A stretch of DNA of 43,965 nt from Candidatus Latescibacterota bacterium (GTDB taxonomy: Bacteria > Latescibacterota > Latescibacteria > Latescibacterales > Latescibacteraceae): NCBI GenBank assembly GCA_016927495.1, contig JAFGMP010000191.1, positions 1 to 43,965 of the forward strand. Reading direction: 5' to 3'. The notes beneath the pieces were generated by a model, which had not been told where the DNA came from, did no database searches, and saw only the letters and a list, made by a program, of their open reading frames with translations. A program made the translations under genes and the position numbers. Positions 16,282-24,448 of the stretch are shown in pieces. The number at the start of each line of letters is the position of its first letter. The first letter of the stretch is position 1.

Positions 16282-17583
16282 CTATATGTCCTCAACCCTG
16301 ATTAATTGAATTCTTCCATGTACAACTTCGAGTTTCTCAAATTGCCGCATTGCCCTTCGCATGTCGCCTTCCAGCGCATCATGGGTCATTATCACCAGCG
16401 GTACATAATCACTGTCGGACGCTCCAAGCTGTATGACCGATTCAATGGAAATGTTTTCATCTGCAAAAATCTTCGATATCTGAAAAAGCACTCCCGGTTG
16501 GTCCTTGGCAGTAAACCGAAGATAATATCTCATGGTAATGTCTTCAATAGCAATTAACTCAAGGCCGTTACCCTCGATCATATGACGGTTGAAATTGACC
16601 CGTGTTCCTGCATTTAATCGTGATGCAATATCGATACAATCGGAAACAACAGCCGATGCCGTGGGCATCATTCCCGCCCCCTTGCCATAAAAGAGTTCTC
16701 GTCCCACAGCGCTTCCGTCAACTTCGACCGCATTGAACTCATCTTCCACATATGCCATGATCGATTCCGAAGGCACAAGTGTGGGATGAACGCGCACCTC
16801 TATACGATTGCCTTCATGGCGTTTTGCGATGGCAAGCAGTTTGACCGTATATCCAAGTTGGCCTGCACAATCGATATCCTGAACGGTTAAATTTTCAATA
16901 CCCTCACAAAAGACAGTTTCGACATTGAGATCAGCGCCGAAAGCGAGACGTACAAGAATAACGATTTTATTAAGCGCATCCTGTCCTGAGACATCGGAAG
17001 TCGGATCGGCTTCGGCATAACCGAGTTTTTGCGCCATAGCGAGAACCTCGTCATAATCCACACCGTCACGGGTCATTCCCGAAAGAATATAATTTGTAGT
17101 GCCATTAAGTATGCCGTATATACTTTTGATGGTATTGGCATTGAGACCGTTGTTCAATCCTCTGATAATAGGAATACCTCCGCCGACCGATGCCTCAAAG
17201 AGATAGGAAATCCCGGCATTGTTCGCGGCTTCAAACAGTTCTCTGCCGTATTTGGCTATCAGCGCTTTATTGGCGGTTACAACACATTTCCCTTTTTCAA
17301 AAGCTCTGAGCGTAAGCGACCGTGCAGGTTCATATCCTCCGATGAGTTCAATGACAATACCGATTTGAGGATCATCCAGTATGTCATCGACATTTGTTGT
17401 CAGAATTCCGTCCGGGATTTTGATACCCCGATCGGATATTATGTCGAGATCGGCGATTTTAATGAGATCGATATCTATTTCACGGTCTCTTAGCAGCGGT
17501 TTATTTTCTTCAAACAGGAGTTTGACGACACCGGTTCCGACTGTCCCAAAACCGATAAGCCCTATCTTAATGCTGTCGTTCAT
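16282..17583 (-). CDS. hom: Homoserine dehydrogenase with ACT domain
   Basis: The enzyme reduces aspartate semialdehyde to homoserine. The 433-residue protein has the NAD(P) motif IGLIGFGTVGTGVVKLL at the N-terminus, the catalytic-domain block GILNGTTNYILSGM and KLGYAEADPTSDVSGQDA, and a C-terminal ACT domain (about 350-430) beginning YYLRFTAKDQPGVLFQI, which usually senses threonine. It is the first gene of the operon. A GGGAG lies about a dozen bases before the ATG. I looked for a T-box or threonine-rich leader upstream and saw none. Confidence 0.95.
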   Translation of the reverse strand: MNDSIKIGLIGFGTVGTGVVKLLFEENKPLLRDREIDIDLIKIADLDIISDRGIKIPDGILTTNVDDILDDPQIGIVIELIGGYEPARSLTLRAFEKGKCVVTANKALIAKYGRELFEAANNAGISYLFEASVGGGIPIIRGLNNGLNANTIKSIYGILNGTTNYILSGMTRDGVDYDEVLAMAQKLGYAEADPTSDVSGQDALNKIVILVRLAFGADLNVETVFCEGIENLTVQDIDCAGQLGYTVKLLAIAKRHEGNRIEVRVHPTLVPSESIMAYVEDEFNAVEVDGSAVGRELFYGKGAGMMPTASAVVSDCIDIASRLNAGTRVNFNRHMIEGNGLELIAIEDITMRYYLRFTAKDQPGVLFQISKIFADENISIESVIQLGASDSDYVPLVIMTHDALEGDMRRAMRQFEKLEVVHGRIQLIRVEDI

Positions 17584-17993
17584 ATAATAATCGTGCTCCC
17601 GAACAATAAATACAAATTAAACACATTGTTATGAAAAATCATAGTCTGGCGAAGATGTAACGTTTATTTAAATGTGAGACAGATTTTACAATATAACAAA
17701 ATACATAAAAAAAAAGCAAACCTGAATTCGCATATTTATTATAGGTATACATTTATTTGAAAATTTTTCTGACTCAATTTTTATTGTAGTAAAAAAATAA
17801 CAGATTTTGCTTGTGTTTGCAAGATATAATACTTTGCTGGCGATCCCTGAATTTTCAAGAGAAGATTTGGAAGTTATTTTAAGATTGCTTCGTCGTTTTA
17901 CTCCTCGCAATGACAGCGAAGTAATGCATGTTATACCCAGCTATTTCATGATTAAAAATGACATACTTATCCGCATCATATGACGGTTTAGAA
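17584..17993. other. AT-rich spacer between the threonine operon and the antiporter gene
   Basis: This 410-base gap holds no convincing gene. On the minus strand a TATAAT hexamer lies at 17738-17743, about 150 bases before hom, without a good -35 partner; it is a weak promoter candidate. A dispersed repeat (17882-17916) is the other recognisable element. No riboswitch or leader peptide was recognised. Confidence 0.5.
17882..17916 (+). repeat. Dispersed repeat GATTGCTTCGTC...CTCGCAATGACAG, copy 1
   Basis: This 35-base element begins AGATTGCTTCGTCG and ends CTCCTCGCAATGACAG. Two more copies in the same orientation lie at 30689-30725 and 41739-41773, all between genes. Its ends contain ATTGC and GCAAT, which can pair. 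Similar short elements are common in many bacterial genomes. Confidence 0.8.
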
Positions 17994-19598
17994 TCAGGCT
18001 TCGTCGACCCTTTTGCCGAATAATCTGACGATCAGATATACTACGCCTGATCCGGCAACCAGCAGTATAAATGGATTCACATCGTACGCCGCAGGAATAA
18101 ACCCAACAAACAGAGCAATAAACGCAACGGTAACCGCATATGGCATCTGGGTCTTGACATGATCGAGGTGGTCCGAAGCGCATGCCATCGATGACATGAT
18201 TGTCGTATCCGATATTGGGGAACAGTGGTCTCCGAAAACAGCGCCGGTGAATGTTGCGCCGATTGTTGCGAACAGAAGGCCGCCGATAACATTACCGCTG
18301 AGATGATACGACAACGGAACCGCGATAGGCATAATGATTGCCATGGTGCCGTATGATGTACCTGTGGAAAATGCAATGATACACCCGATAACGAATACAG
18401 CGACAGGTATCAACTCGGGCGGCATTTTTCCCTCGAGGATACCGACGAGATACACCGCAGTACCCAAATCCTTGCATAATGACCCGATTCCCCACGCAAA
18501 TACAATGATCAGGAGCGCTATAACCATTGATTTTGCGCCGTCGATCCATGCATTCATGGTTTCATTCAGTGTCAGAATTCCCTGTGAAATTACCAGTATC
18601 ATCGCAACCAGAGCTCCGGTAAAAACCGCCCACATAAGCGTCTTATCGACAGATGAATGACCGATTATTTCACCCAGTATATTAAATGAATACGGACTTG
18701 CTTTTATCGCCTCTACAAGCACAGTATTTCCTTCACTCAAAATTTCCCGCCGGCCGTCCATATATAATCCCATTATGAGTACCAGGATAATGGCAGAGAT
18801 AGGAATAACCGCATTGAACCAACGGTGGGGAACGTCATTTTTGATCTTCATCCCGGTAAGCTCTTTGCTTGCAAGGGGCGTGGAACCGTCCGCAATAAGT
18901 TTGCCGGTTTTTCGGGCACGTCTTTCGGCTTTGAGCATGGGGCCGTAATCCCTACCCAAAAGCGCTACAAAAAATACGAAGACAAGTCCGAGAATACTGT
19001 AAAACCTGAAAGGAATCGATCGCAGGAAAACTTCGTAAATATTCATTTTTACGTTGATCGTTTCAAACGCAGCCCGTATAAGCCCCATCTCATAGGCTGT
19101 CCATGTCGACAGCGCCGCAATGCTTGCAACCGGCGCTGCGGTGGAGTCGCAAATGTATGCGAGTTTCTCACGGGATATTTTGAGTTTGTCGCAAAGCGGG
19201 CGCATGGTGTTGCCCACAAGAAGGGTATTGGCATAATCGTCAAAGAATATTGCCACACCCATGAAAAACGTTGTCAACTGGCCGCTTTTGGCGCACTGTG
19301 CCCTGCGGGACAATAGATCTGCGACAGCTTTTGCACTGCCGGATTTATAGATGATGCCAATAGTGCCACCGAGTACTATGTTGATAGTGATGATAGCCGC
19401 ATTCCATGGATCGGCAATCGAACCTGCAATATATTTGCCGATCATATGAGTGAAACCCGAAACAGGATCGCCGTGGTTAAAAATAGTGGCGCCAACCCAG
19501 ATGCTGATGAACAGCGACGGCAGCACCTGCCGTGTGGCAAATGCGAGGCCGATTGCCAGAACCGGCGGTACTACCGACCATAAACCAAAATGTTCCAT
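17994..19598 (-). CDS. NhaC-family Na+/H+ antiporter-like membrane transporter
   Basis: The 534-residue protein has about eleven or twelve hydrophobic spans in the NhaC order. Recognisable blocks include SLFISIWVGATI, FFDDYANTLLVGNTMRPLCD, KLAYICDSTAAPVASI, FSTGTSYGTMAIIMPI and FTGAVFGDHCSPISDTTIMSSMA. These match the Na+/H+ antiporter (or malate-lactate/arginine-ornithine-like) NhaC superfamily; the exact ion or substrate cannot be decided. The longest frame runs to 19760, but the start is placed at ATG 19598 because AAGGAAAA precedes it by eight bases and the extra 54 residues look like spacer translated by chance. The extension also contains the ACCAAGAC repeat. Confidence 0.85.
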   Translation of the reverse strand: MEHFGLWSVVPPVLAIGLAFATRQVLPSLFISIWVGATIFNHGDPVSGFTHMIGKYIAGSIADPWNAAIITINIVLGGTIGIIYKSGSAKAVADLLSRRAQCAKSGQLTTFFMGVAIFFDDYANTLLVGNTMRPLCDKLKISREKLAYICDSTAAPVASIAALSTWTAYEMGLIRAAFETINVKMNIYEVFLRSIPFRFYSILGLVFVFFVALLGRDYGPMLKAERRARKTGKLIADGSTPLASKELTGMKIKNDVPHRWFNAVIPISAIILVLIMGLYMDGRREILSEGNTVLVEAIKASPYSFNILGEIIGHSSVDKTLMWAVFTGALVAMILVISQGILTLNETMNAWIDGAKSMVIALLIIVFAWGIGSLCKDLGTAVYLVGILEGKMPPELIPVAVFVIGCIIAFSTGTSYGTMAIIMPIAVPLSYHLSGNVIGGLLFATIGATFTGAVFGDHCSPISDTTIMSSMACASDHLDHVKTQMPYAVTVAFIALFVGFIPAAYDVNPFILLVAGSGVVYLIVRLFGKRVDEA

Positions 19599-19657
19599 TA
19601 ATATTTTCCTTGATAAAAGAAATTTCTTGTAGTATACCCAGAGAATTATCGAAAAAA

Positions 19658-19673
19658 ATATCTTCGAAGATAT
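19658..19673. promoter_or_regulatory. 16-base perfect palindrome upstream of the antiporter gene
   Basis: ATATCTTCGAAGATAT reads the same on both strands. It lies 60 bases before the start of the antiporter gene, where a repressor site would be expected. No regulator can be named. Confidence 0.35.
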
Positions 19674-19730
19674 AGAATACGAAACTTGATCGTTATTATC
19701 CAGAATTTTTCGGAAACAGTGTAAAAAATT

Positions 19731-19765
19731 AACCACCAAGACACCAAGACACCAAGGCACAAAGG
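19731..19765. repeat. Short tandem repeat of the ACCAAGAC type
   Basis: Four adjoining 8-base units read ACCAAGAC, ACCAAGAC, ACCAAGGC and ACAAAGGA. The element is non-coding, in the spacer before the antiporter gene. Such ACCAAGACACCAAG runs are familiar as dispersed repeats in other bacterial genomes. Confidence 0.7.
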
Positions 19766-19861
19766 AAAAAAAGGTTAAAAATTTAAAAGTTACGAGTTCA
19801 AAGAAAAATACTACCGGGACTGTCGGGATTTAAAAAGACAATAACAAGGTAAAAGGGATTA

Positions 19862-19935
19862 GTAGGGGCATAACATTTTGTGCCCTTTTGAGTTCAGGGT
19901 ATGTTGCCTGAAGGGGCAACCCCCTGTGGTTGCCC
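19862..19935. repeat. Double hairpin repeat, GGGCA(N3) stem type
   Basis: Two hairpins lie side by side. The first, 19866-19885, pairs GGGCATA with TGTGCCC (one wobble) around six bases. The second, 19914-19935, pairs GGGCAACC with GGTTGCCC perfectly around CCCTGT. The second has the same 8-base stem and 6-base loop as the hairpins at 22768-22789 and 24449-24470, with different but still paired inner stem bases. Confidence 0.75.
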
Positions 19936-20006
19936 TGTATTATTGTTTGTATGTAAGGACAGTATATATTCTGTTCCTGCAACCCAAATATGATCAAAAA
20001 ATTTAC

Positions 20007-20049
20007 TTGACAAAACAGCATTTTTAGTGTACTATTGTGATAGTACACT
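20007..20049 (+). promoter_or_regulatory. Promoter with palindromic operator for the GntR/ABC locus
   Basis: TTGACA at 20007-20012 and TACTAT at 20030-20035 are separated by 17 bases, a standard sigma-70 layout. A perfect inverted repeat, AGTGTACTAT and ATAGTACACT separated by TGTG, covers 20026-20049 and therefore overlaps the -10 box. It lies about 40 bases before the regulator gene. This is the expected arrangement for self-repression by the YtrA-type GntR protein encoded next, though the binding is inferred. Confidence 0.8.
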
Positions 20050-20087
20050 CATACGGATAAGCAGAAACGGAGAATAATTAAATATAT

Positions 20088-20516
20088 ATGGCATTTTTAC
20101 TCGATCCGACACGGCCCATATATCTCCAGATCATGGAGGAAATAAAGAAACGGGCTGTTCGCGGACTGTACAGGCCGGGTGAACAGCTTCCATCCGTGCG
20201 CGATATGGCGAAAGAGATGGAGGTTAATCCCAACACCATCGCCCGTGTCTACCGTGAACTGGAGCAGGAGGGATTCATCGAAACAAGGCGCGGCAGAGGC
20301 AGTTTCATCACAGAAGACAGCAGCCGTATCGAAGCCGAACGCACAAAATTCGGGCGGGATGCGACACAGCGATTTATCAGAGACATTACTGAACTTGATA
20401 TGACAGATAAACAGATACAGGACATGCTTTCTTTGCTGAAACGCTCGTTTTCAGGGGCAGACGGCAAAGACAAATCGACAGGGGAGGGAACACACAATGT
20501 TTGTACAGGTGAATGA
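20088..20516 (+). CDS. GntR-family transcriptional regulator, YtrA subfamily
   Basis: The 142-residue protein has a GntR winged helix-turn-helix at about residues 8-75 (PIYLQIMEEIKKRAVRGLY, LPSVRDMAKEMEVNPNTIAR, GFIETRRGRGSF). The remainder is only about 60 residues, too short for a ligand-binding domain of the FadR or HutC type; this is the mark of the YtrA subfamily. Such regulators usually control an ABC transporter in the same operon, often in response to cell-envelope or antibiotic stress. The gene overlaps the ATPase gene by 20 bases. The palindrome over the promoter is its probable own operator. Confidence 0.9.
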   Translation: MAFLLDPTRPIYLQIMEEIKKRAVRGLYRPGEQLPSVRDMAKEMEVNPNTIARVYRELEQEGFIETRRGRGSFITEDSSRIEAERTKFGRDATQRFIRDITELDMTDKQIQDMLSLLKRSFSGADGKDKSTGEGTHNVCTGE

Positions 20517-21189
20517 TGTCTGGAAAAAGTATCCGGGAAAATGGGCGCTTCAGGGAGTGACATTCGATGTATCCAAAGGAAAGGTACTCGGTGTATTAGG
20601 CGAGAACGGCGCGGGGAAAAGCACGTTGTTCCGTATCATTGCGAGTGTAACACGGCCATCGAAAGGGAATATTATGGTGGATGGCATCCCGGTCGGGCTG
20701 GAAACCCGGAAGATTGTGGCGTTTCTGCCTGAGATTAACCCGTTTTACGGCTGGATGAAAGTAATGGAGCAGTTCGAGTTTCTGGCAGCGTTTTATGAAG
20801 GATGGGATATGGATAAAACCCGTGAACTGCTGAAATTCATGGATTTGCCCGATAACGACAAGATAGGGACGTTGTCACGGGGGCAGCAGGCGAAACTCAA
20901 GATGGTGTTTGCGTTTTCGTGGCCGGCGAAGCTTGTGCTCATGGATGAACCGCTCGGGGGGATCGATCCGCCCGCCCGTAAGAAAATCATCAACACGTTT
21001 TTCCACGAGTTCAGGTTCGGGGAGCAGACCATCATCATGTCGACACACATGGTGAGTGAGGTGGAGGAGTTTGTCGAGGATGTTTTCTACCTGAAAAAAG
21101 GCAAGATTGTGCTTTCCGGCGAGGCTGACCGGCTGCGTGAGGAAAAAGGCACCTCGCTTGTCGGTATTTTCGAGGAGATTGCGGGATGA
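20497..21189 (+). CDS. ABC transporter ATP-binding protein
   Basis: The 230-residue protein has Walker A GENGAGKST (35-43), the signature LSRGQQ (126-131), Walker B LVLMDE (146-151) and the switch histidine in STHMVSE (about 184). It resembles the ATPases of YtrB/ABC-2-type exporters. It is the only ATPase in a locus with five membrane-protein genes, so it probably serves several of them. GGGGAGGG eight bases before the ATG supports the start. It overlaps the regulator upstream by 20 bases and the first membrane gene by four (ATGA). Confidence 0.93.
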   Translation: MFVQVNDVWKKYPGKWALQGVTFDVSKGKVLGVLGENGAGKSTLFRIIASVTRPSKGNIMVDGIPVGLETRKIVAFLPEINPFYGWMKVMEQFEFLAAFYEGWDMDKTRELLKFMDLPDNDKIGTLSRGQQAKLKMVFAFSWPAKLVLMDEPLGGIDPPARKKIINTFFHEFRFGEQTIIMSTHMVSEVEEFVEDVFYLKKGKIVLSGEADRLREEKGTSLVGIFEEIAG

Positions 21190-21872
21190 AAACCTTGTTT
21201 GTGTTATTTATTAATGATTATAAAAGGATTCGTGTGGCGCTTTTGTTTTTACTCATACTCTATTTGATAACCATTTTATTTTTAAAATTTGGAAACCGTC
21301 AATTAATGATGAACAGTATTCCCGGATTCTTTGTGGTTTTTATGACATTCGGCACTACACTCGCGGCACCTGCAATCTTCGGTTTATTATTAAATGATGA
21401 CCTGAAATATAACACAGTTTATCTGCTTTTCTCGTTACCTAAGAAAAGGTTCATGATTTTTTTTGGCAAATATTTTTTGGCTATAACTATTTGTTTAGTA
21501 ACATCAATTGGTTCGTCAATGTGTATGAAATTGTTTCAGGAAATGGAATATCATAATGATATATTGGTAGATTACAGCCAACTTGTAATTTTAACATCCA
21601 TGTATGTATTCTGGATACTTGGAATCACTTGTTTCACTGCGGCTATAATGTTATCAATCAAACGCTACCGTCAGGTGGCCGGTTTGGTATTATTTGTAAC
21701 GTTAATGGTTCTGTCGTATAAATTTCATGATATGGTGGAATGGATGATTAAGTATAAAATCGACTTTCTTCGATGGAATATCCGATATGATGAATACAGA
21801 GTGATGTTCCTTATCGGTTTGTTTTTTGTAGTCCTCGGCCATTATATCTATAATAAATTCAGTGAAATCTGA
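21186..21872 (+). CDS. ABC-2-type membrane protein 1 of the GntR locus
   Basis: The 228-residue protein has about six hydrophobic spans and no large extracellular domain, as expected for an ABC-2-type permease. It opens MKTLFVLFINDYKRIRV and carries the family's LLLNDDLKYNTVYLLFSLP block after the second span, comparable to SLYIEERTGTIYQACSLP in protein 4. The C-terminus ends YNKFSEI, a tail shared by all five membrane proteins here. Base composition drops sharply compared with the ATPase gene: 14 G or C in the 60 bases from 21241, against 33 in the 60 from 20941. Confidence 0.8.
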   Translation: MKTLFVLFINDYKRIRVALLFLLILYLITILFLKFGNRQLMMNSIPGFFVVFMTFGTTLAAPAIFGLLLNDDLKYNTVYLLFSLPKKRFMIFFGKYFLAITICLVTSIGSSMCMKLFQEMEYHNDILVDYSQLVILTSMYVFWILGITCFTAAIMLSIKRYRQVAGLVLFVTLMVLSYKFHDMVEWMIKYKIDFLRWNIRYDEYRVMFLIGLFFVVLGHYIYNKFSEI

Positions 21873-21883
21873 GGTTTTGTTAT

Positions 21884-22627
21884 ATGAGAACAGCATTTGT
21901 TTTCTATCGCAAGGAAATGAAAGGTAATTTCCCGCTTTTTTTTATTCCTGTGGTGCTCATTGCGAGCGCAATTGTATTTCACTATCTATATCTTGACATA
22001 TATTATTCCACCAAACAAATACCAAAAATGTTCGATGCGTTGAGGATGATGACATCCCGGGTGAGTTTATATCTAATGCCTGTGCTGCTTTTATATGCAC
22101 TTTCGCTGGAATCTAAACACAGCACGATTTATCAGCTTCATATGCTGCCTACCGGTAAATACAGGTCGTTGTTATATAAGCTTTTAGCGGCAATGAGTTA
22201 TGTCGTTGTGTGGGCTTTTCTATATTCTATCCACAGCAGAATTTTTGTAACAACAAAAGGTTTATCGGTACCAAAGGTTACTTTGATGATTGTGCCGGAA
22301 AATACAGCTTTATATATACGGGATTTTGCTTTTTCCCTGTTATCAAATATTAGATACGTATCGATGATTGTGCTTGCATGGGGTGCGGCACATGTAGTTC
22401 CAAAGTATCATCAATTGATAGGACTCGGAGTTTTCATACTAAGCGTTGAAATTTATAATCACCTGATGGAATTTATATATCGGTTATTGCTTCCGGTTAT
22501 TTCGGCTTTTAACATGGAGTCCGGCAGGAATGGTGTACGGTATGTGCAAATTTCCGTTTCAATGATGACGTGTATGGTATTGGTGTTCATCGGATTGTAT
22601 CTGTATGAACGGTATAGCGAGGTGTGA
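21884..22627 (+). CDS. ABC-2-type membrane protein 2 of the GntR locus
   Basis: The 247-residue protein has about six spans. It starts MRTAFVFYRKEMKGNFPL, a pattern (short hydrophobic stretch, R/K-K-E-x-K) also seen at the start of proteins 3, 4 and 5. The LLYALSLESKHSTIYQLHMLP block matches the corresponding block of its paralogues, and the end is LYERYSEV. It starts 11 bases after protein 1. A composite of two inverted repeats follows it. The substrate is unknown. Confidence 0.78.
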   Translation: MRTAFVFYRKEMKGNFPLFFIPVVLIASAIVFHYLYLDIYYSTKQIPKMFDALRMMTSRVSLYLMPVLLLYALSLESKHSTIYQLHMLPTGKYRSLLYKLLAAMSYVVVWAFLYSIHSRIFVTTKGLSVPKVTLMIVPENTALYIRDFAFSLLSNIRYVSMIVLAWGAAHVVPKYHQLIGLGVFILSVEIYNHLMEFIYRLLLPVISAFNMESGRNGVRYVQISVSMMTCMVLVFIGLYLYERYSEV

Positions 22628-22652
22628 GTAGTGATTGGTGAATATTAGTTAT

Positions 22653-22738
22653 CTGAACCTTGATTTTCCTGATTTAAGGATTGGCATGATTGTTTTAAAT
22701 CAAGAAATCATGTTAATCATGCGAATCATGGTTCAGAC
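22653..22738. repeat. Imperfect inverted repeat CTGAACC...GGTTCAG, copy 1
   Basis: The left arm CTGAACCTTGATTTTCCTGA and the inverted right arm (ATCATGGTTCAGAC on this strand) pair over about 20 bases with a few mismatches. A second copy at 24353-24428 occupies the same relative position, between a gene ending in YERYSEV and the next membrane gene, and is likewise followed by a GGGCAG hairpin. Confidence 0.75.
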
Positions 22739-22767
22739 GGTTAAAGAGTATCCCATTTCTGCAACGA

Positions 22768-22789
22768 GGGCAGACACATGGGTCTGCCC
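22768..22789. repeat. Perfect hairpin GGGCAGAC-ACATGG-GTCTGCCC
   Basis: The hairpin has an eight-base stem and a six-base loop, followed by CCTACAAAAA. It belongs to the same class as 19914-19935 and 24449-24470. The loop contains an ATG that gives a false early start to the following gene. Confidence 0.8.
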
Positions 22790-22813
22790 CTACAAAAAGC
22801 GAAGATTACTACA

Positions 22814-23599
22814 ATGAAACAAACCATCGCTTTGTTCCTTAAAGAATTTAAAAACATGTGCCCGGAGATTTGTGCCATTTTCGTTGTACAGATCGGTTAT
22901 TTCTTTGTGATGTTTTCGATCATATCGTTTTTCAGGTTTTCCGGCCATCCCCAAAATATGGCGCAATCATCGATGGAACGCTACATTCTCGGCTTATTCG
23001 ATATGTCGTTCTATCTCTATCCCGCACTGCTGGTCTACTCGCTCTATATCGAGGAACGAACCGGCACGGTTTACCTCGCATATTTCCTGCCTGCCGGGAG
23101 AAGTATGTACCTGCAGATTAAGTTCCTGATCGCAGCCGCTTTTATGGCGCTCAGTATCGCTGTGGTTACGGTGACTGCGTATATTTATCTGCCGCCGGAC
23201 TAACTTGCTGGATTACATCTGGTGTATGTACCGAACGCTTTCTCCATGTTGGATGGAGTCTATCAACTGACGGCATTACCATTTATTCTGCTGTGCCTTG
23301 TCTGTACTATCTGGGGAGCGGCGCAAACGATGCAGCATCACCGTCTGCTCATAGGAATTTCCGTGCTGATTATTGGATATGTAGCGTTTCAGTGGATATA
23401 TGAAAGTCTGCTGCATGACGTTATACGGTATGTTGAGCAGGCGGTTACTCAAATTCTTACTACTATCCACAGTGAATCGGTCGACAGCAGGTTACATTTC
23501 AAAGTTTATTTTACGGTAAAGGTTATGTATGTATTGTGCCTGGGCGGTTTGTACTACTTCGTTGGTGTGATTTTATTCAAAAAATTCAGCAGCATATAA
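22814..23599 (+). pseudogene. ABC-2-type membrane protein 3 of the GntR locus, interrupted by an in-frame TAA
   Basis: From ATG 22814 (MKQTIALFLKEFKNM) the frame runs to a TAA at 23201-23203 and then continues in the same frame, without any indel, to 23599. The two parts together (about 260 codons) align end to end with protein 4: VYSLYIEERTGTVYLAYFLP in the first half matches VYSLYIEERTGTIYQACSLP, and the second half contains the last three spans and ends FKKFSSI. The cause is therefore a single nonsense codon, after YIYLPPD. Either the gene is recently dead, or the sequence has an error, or the halves work as separate proteins from a GTG at 23222. The first is preferred. An apparent earlier start at 22778 lies in a repeat. 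Confidence 0.8.
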
Positions 23600-23611
23600 A
23601 GGATTTAGCCG

Positions 23612-24310
23612 ATGGGGAAATATTTGGTTTTGCTTCGAAAAGAATTAAAAAACATGTACCGTGAACTGCTTCTCTTTTTGGGATTTCAAATCGGCTATCT
23701 GGTTATTGTCTTTATGTTACGGAGATTTACCGGGTATGAATTTCCAAACAGGCCTTCAGGATTTCATAAGTTCATCATGGATGCATTCAACTTTTCTCCA
23801 TTTCTTTTACCGGCAATTCTTGTCTACTCGCTGTACATAGAGGAACGGACCGGGACAATATATCAGGCATGTTCACTGCCACTTAGACGAAATCTGTTGC
23901 GCATAAAATTTCTGGTTGTACTCGGCGCAATGATTGCTCTTGCGGTGGTTATTATTACTCATACCGTAATCGGTTTCAGTATGGGGCATGTTCACGCAAC
24001 ACCTGAAGCGGCGGTATCCGGAATTTTATGGTTTTTCACCTATCCCTACATAAGTCTGTGTCTTGTGAGTGTATCATGGGGATGTATGCAGCTTGTGCAG
24101 AAAAACAGGCTTTTGGTCGGTTTGGTGGCAGGGATAGTAGGCTTTGGTGTGTATTTATGGCTGTCCGATGTTTTCTGGATGTATATCAAGCGGAATGTTT
24201 TAAGTCCTCTGAATAACGGATATTTTTATGTCTCTGTTTATACATTGGTTATGGGTATTGTGTTTGCCTGCACTGGTTTTATGTTGTATGAGCGGTATAG
24301 TGAGGTGTGA
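23612..24310 (+). CDS. ABC-2-type membrane protein 4 of the GntR locus
   Basis: The 232-residue protein is the intact close relative of the interrupted protein 3. It starts MGKYLVLLRKELKNMYREL, has about six spans, carries VYSLYIEERTGTIYQACSLP and ends LYERYSEV. It starts 12 bases after protein 3. Its role is presumably as a membrane half-transporter paired with the ATPase of this locus, either as a homodimer or with a paralogue; the sequence does not say which. Confidence 0.8.
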   Translation: MGKYLVLLRKELKNMYRELLLFLGFQIGYLVIVFMLRRFTGYEFPNRPSGFHKFIMDAFNFSPFLLPAILVYSLYIEERTGTIYQACSLPLRRNLLRIKFLVVLGAMIALAVVIITHTVIGFSMGHVHATPEAAVSGILWFFTYPYISLCLVSVSWGCMQLVQKNRLLVGLVAGIVGFGVYLWLSDVFWMYIKRNVLSPLNNGYFYVSVYTLVMGIVFACTGFMLYERYSEV

Positions 24311-24352
24311 GGGAAAACAGGGTAAGTAGAAAATGAGTGAATCTATAATTGT

Positions 24353-24428
24353 TTGAACCATGATTCACATGATTTCTAGATTAGAAAAATCATGTTAATC
24401 CTTTAATCAGGAAAATCATGGTTCAGAC
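24353..24428. repeat. Imperfect inverted repeat TTGAACC...GGTTCAG, copy 2
   Basis: The arms begin TTGAACCATGATTCACATGA and end AAAATCATGGTTCAGACG. The copy is slightly shorter than the one at 22653-22738 but has the same ends and the same neighbouring GGGCAG hairpin. Confidence 0.75.
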
Positions 24429-24448
24429 GATTAAAATAATCAAAATCA

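Noticed and set aside
17584..17750. T-box riboswitch or threonine/isoleucine-rich leader peptide before hom.
   Set aside because: No T-box core, no regulatory-codon-rich short frame and no terminator hairpin was found before hom.
19599..19760. N-terminal extension of the antiporter to 19760.
   Set aside because: The extension passes through the ACCAAGAC repeat and a palindrome; the shorter start has a good ribosome site and fits the family.
19731..19765. CRISPR-like array.
   Set aside because: The repeating units are 8 bases without spacers and no cas gene is in the window.
22778..22813. ATG at 22778 as start of membrane protein 3.
   Set aside because: It lies in the loop of the GGGCAGAC hairpin; the paralogues start with a sequence equivalent to that at 22814.
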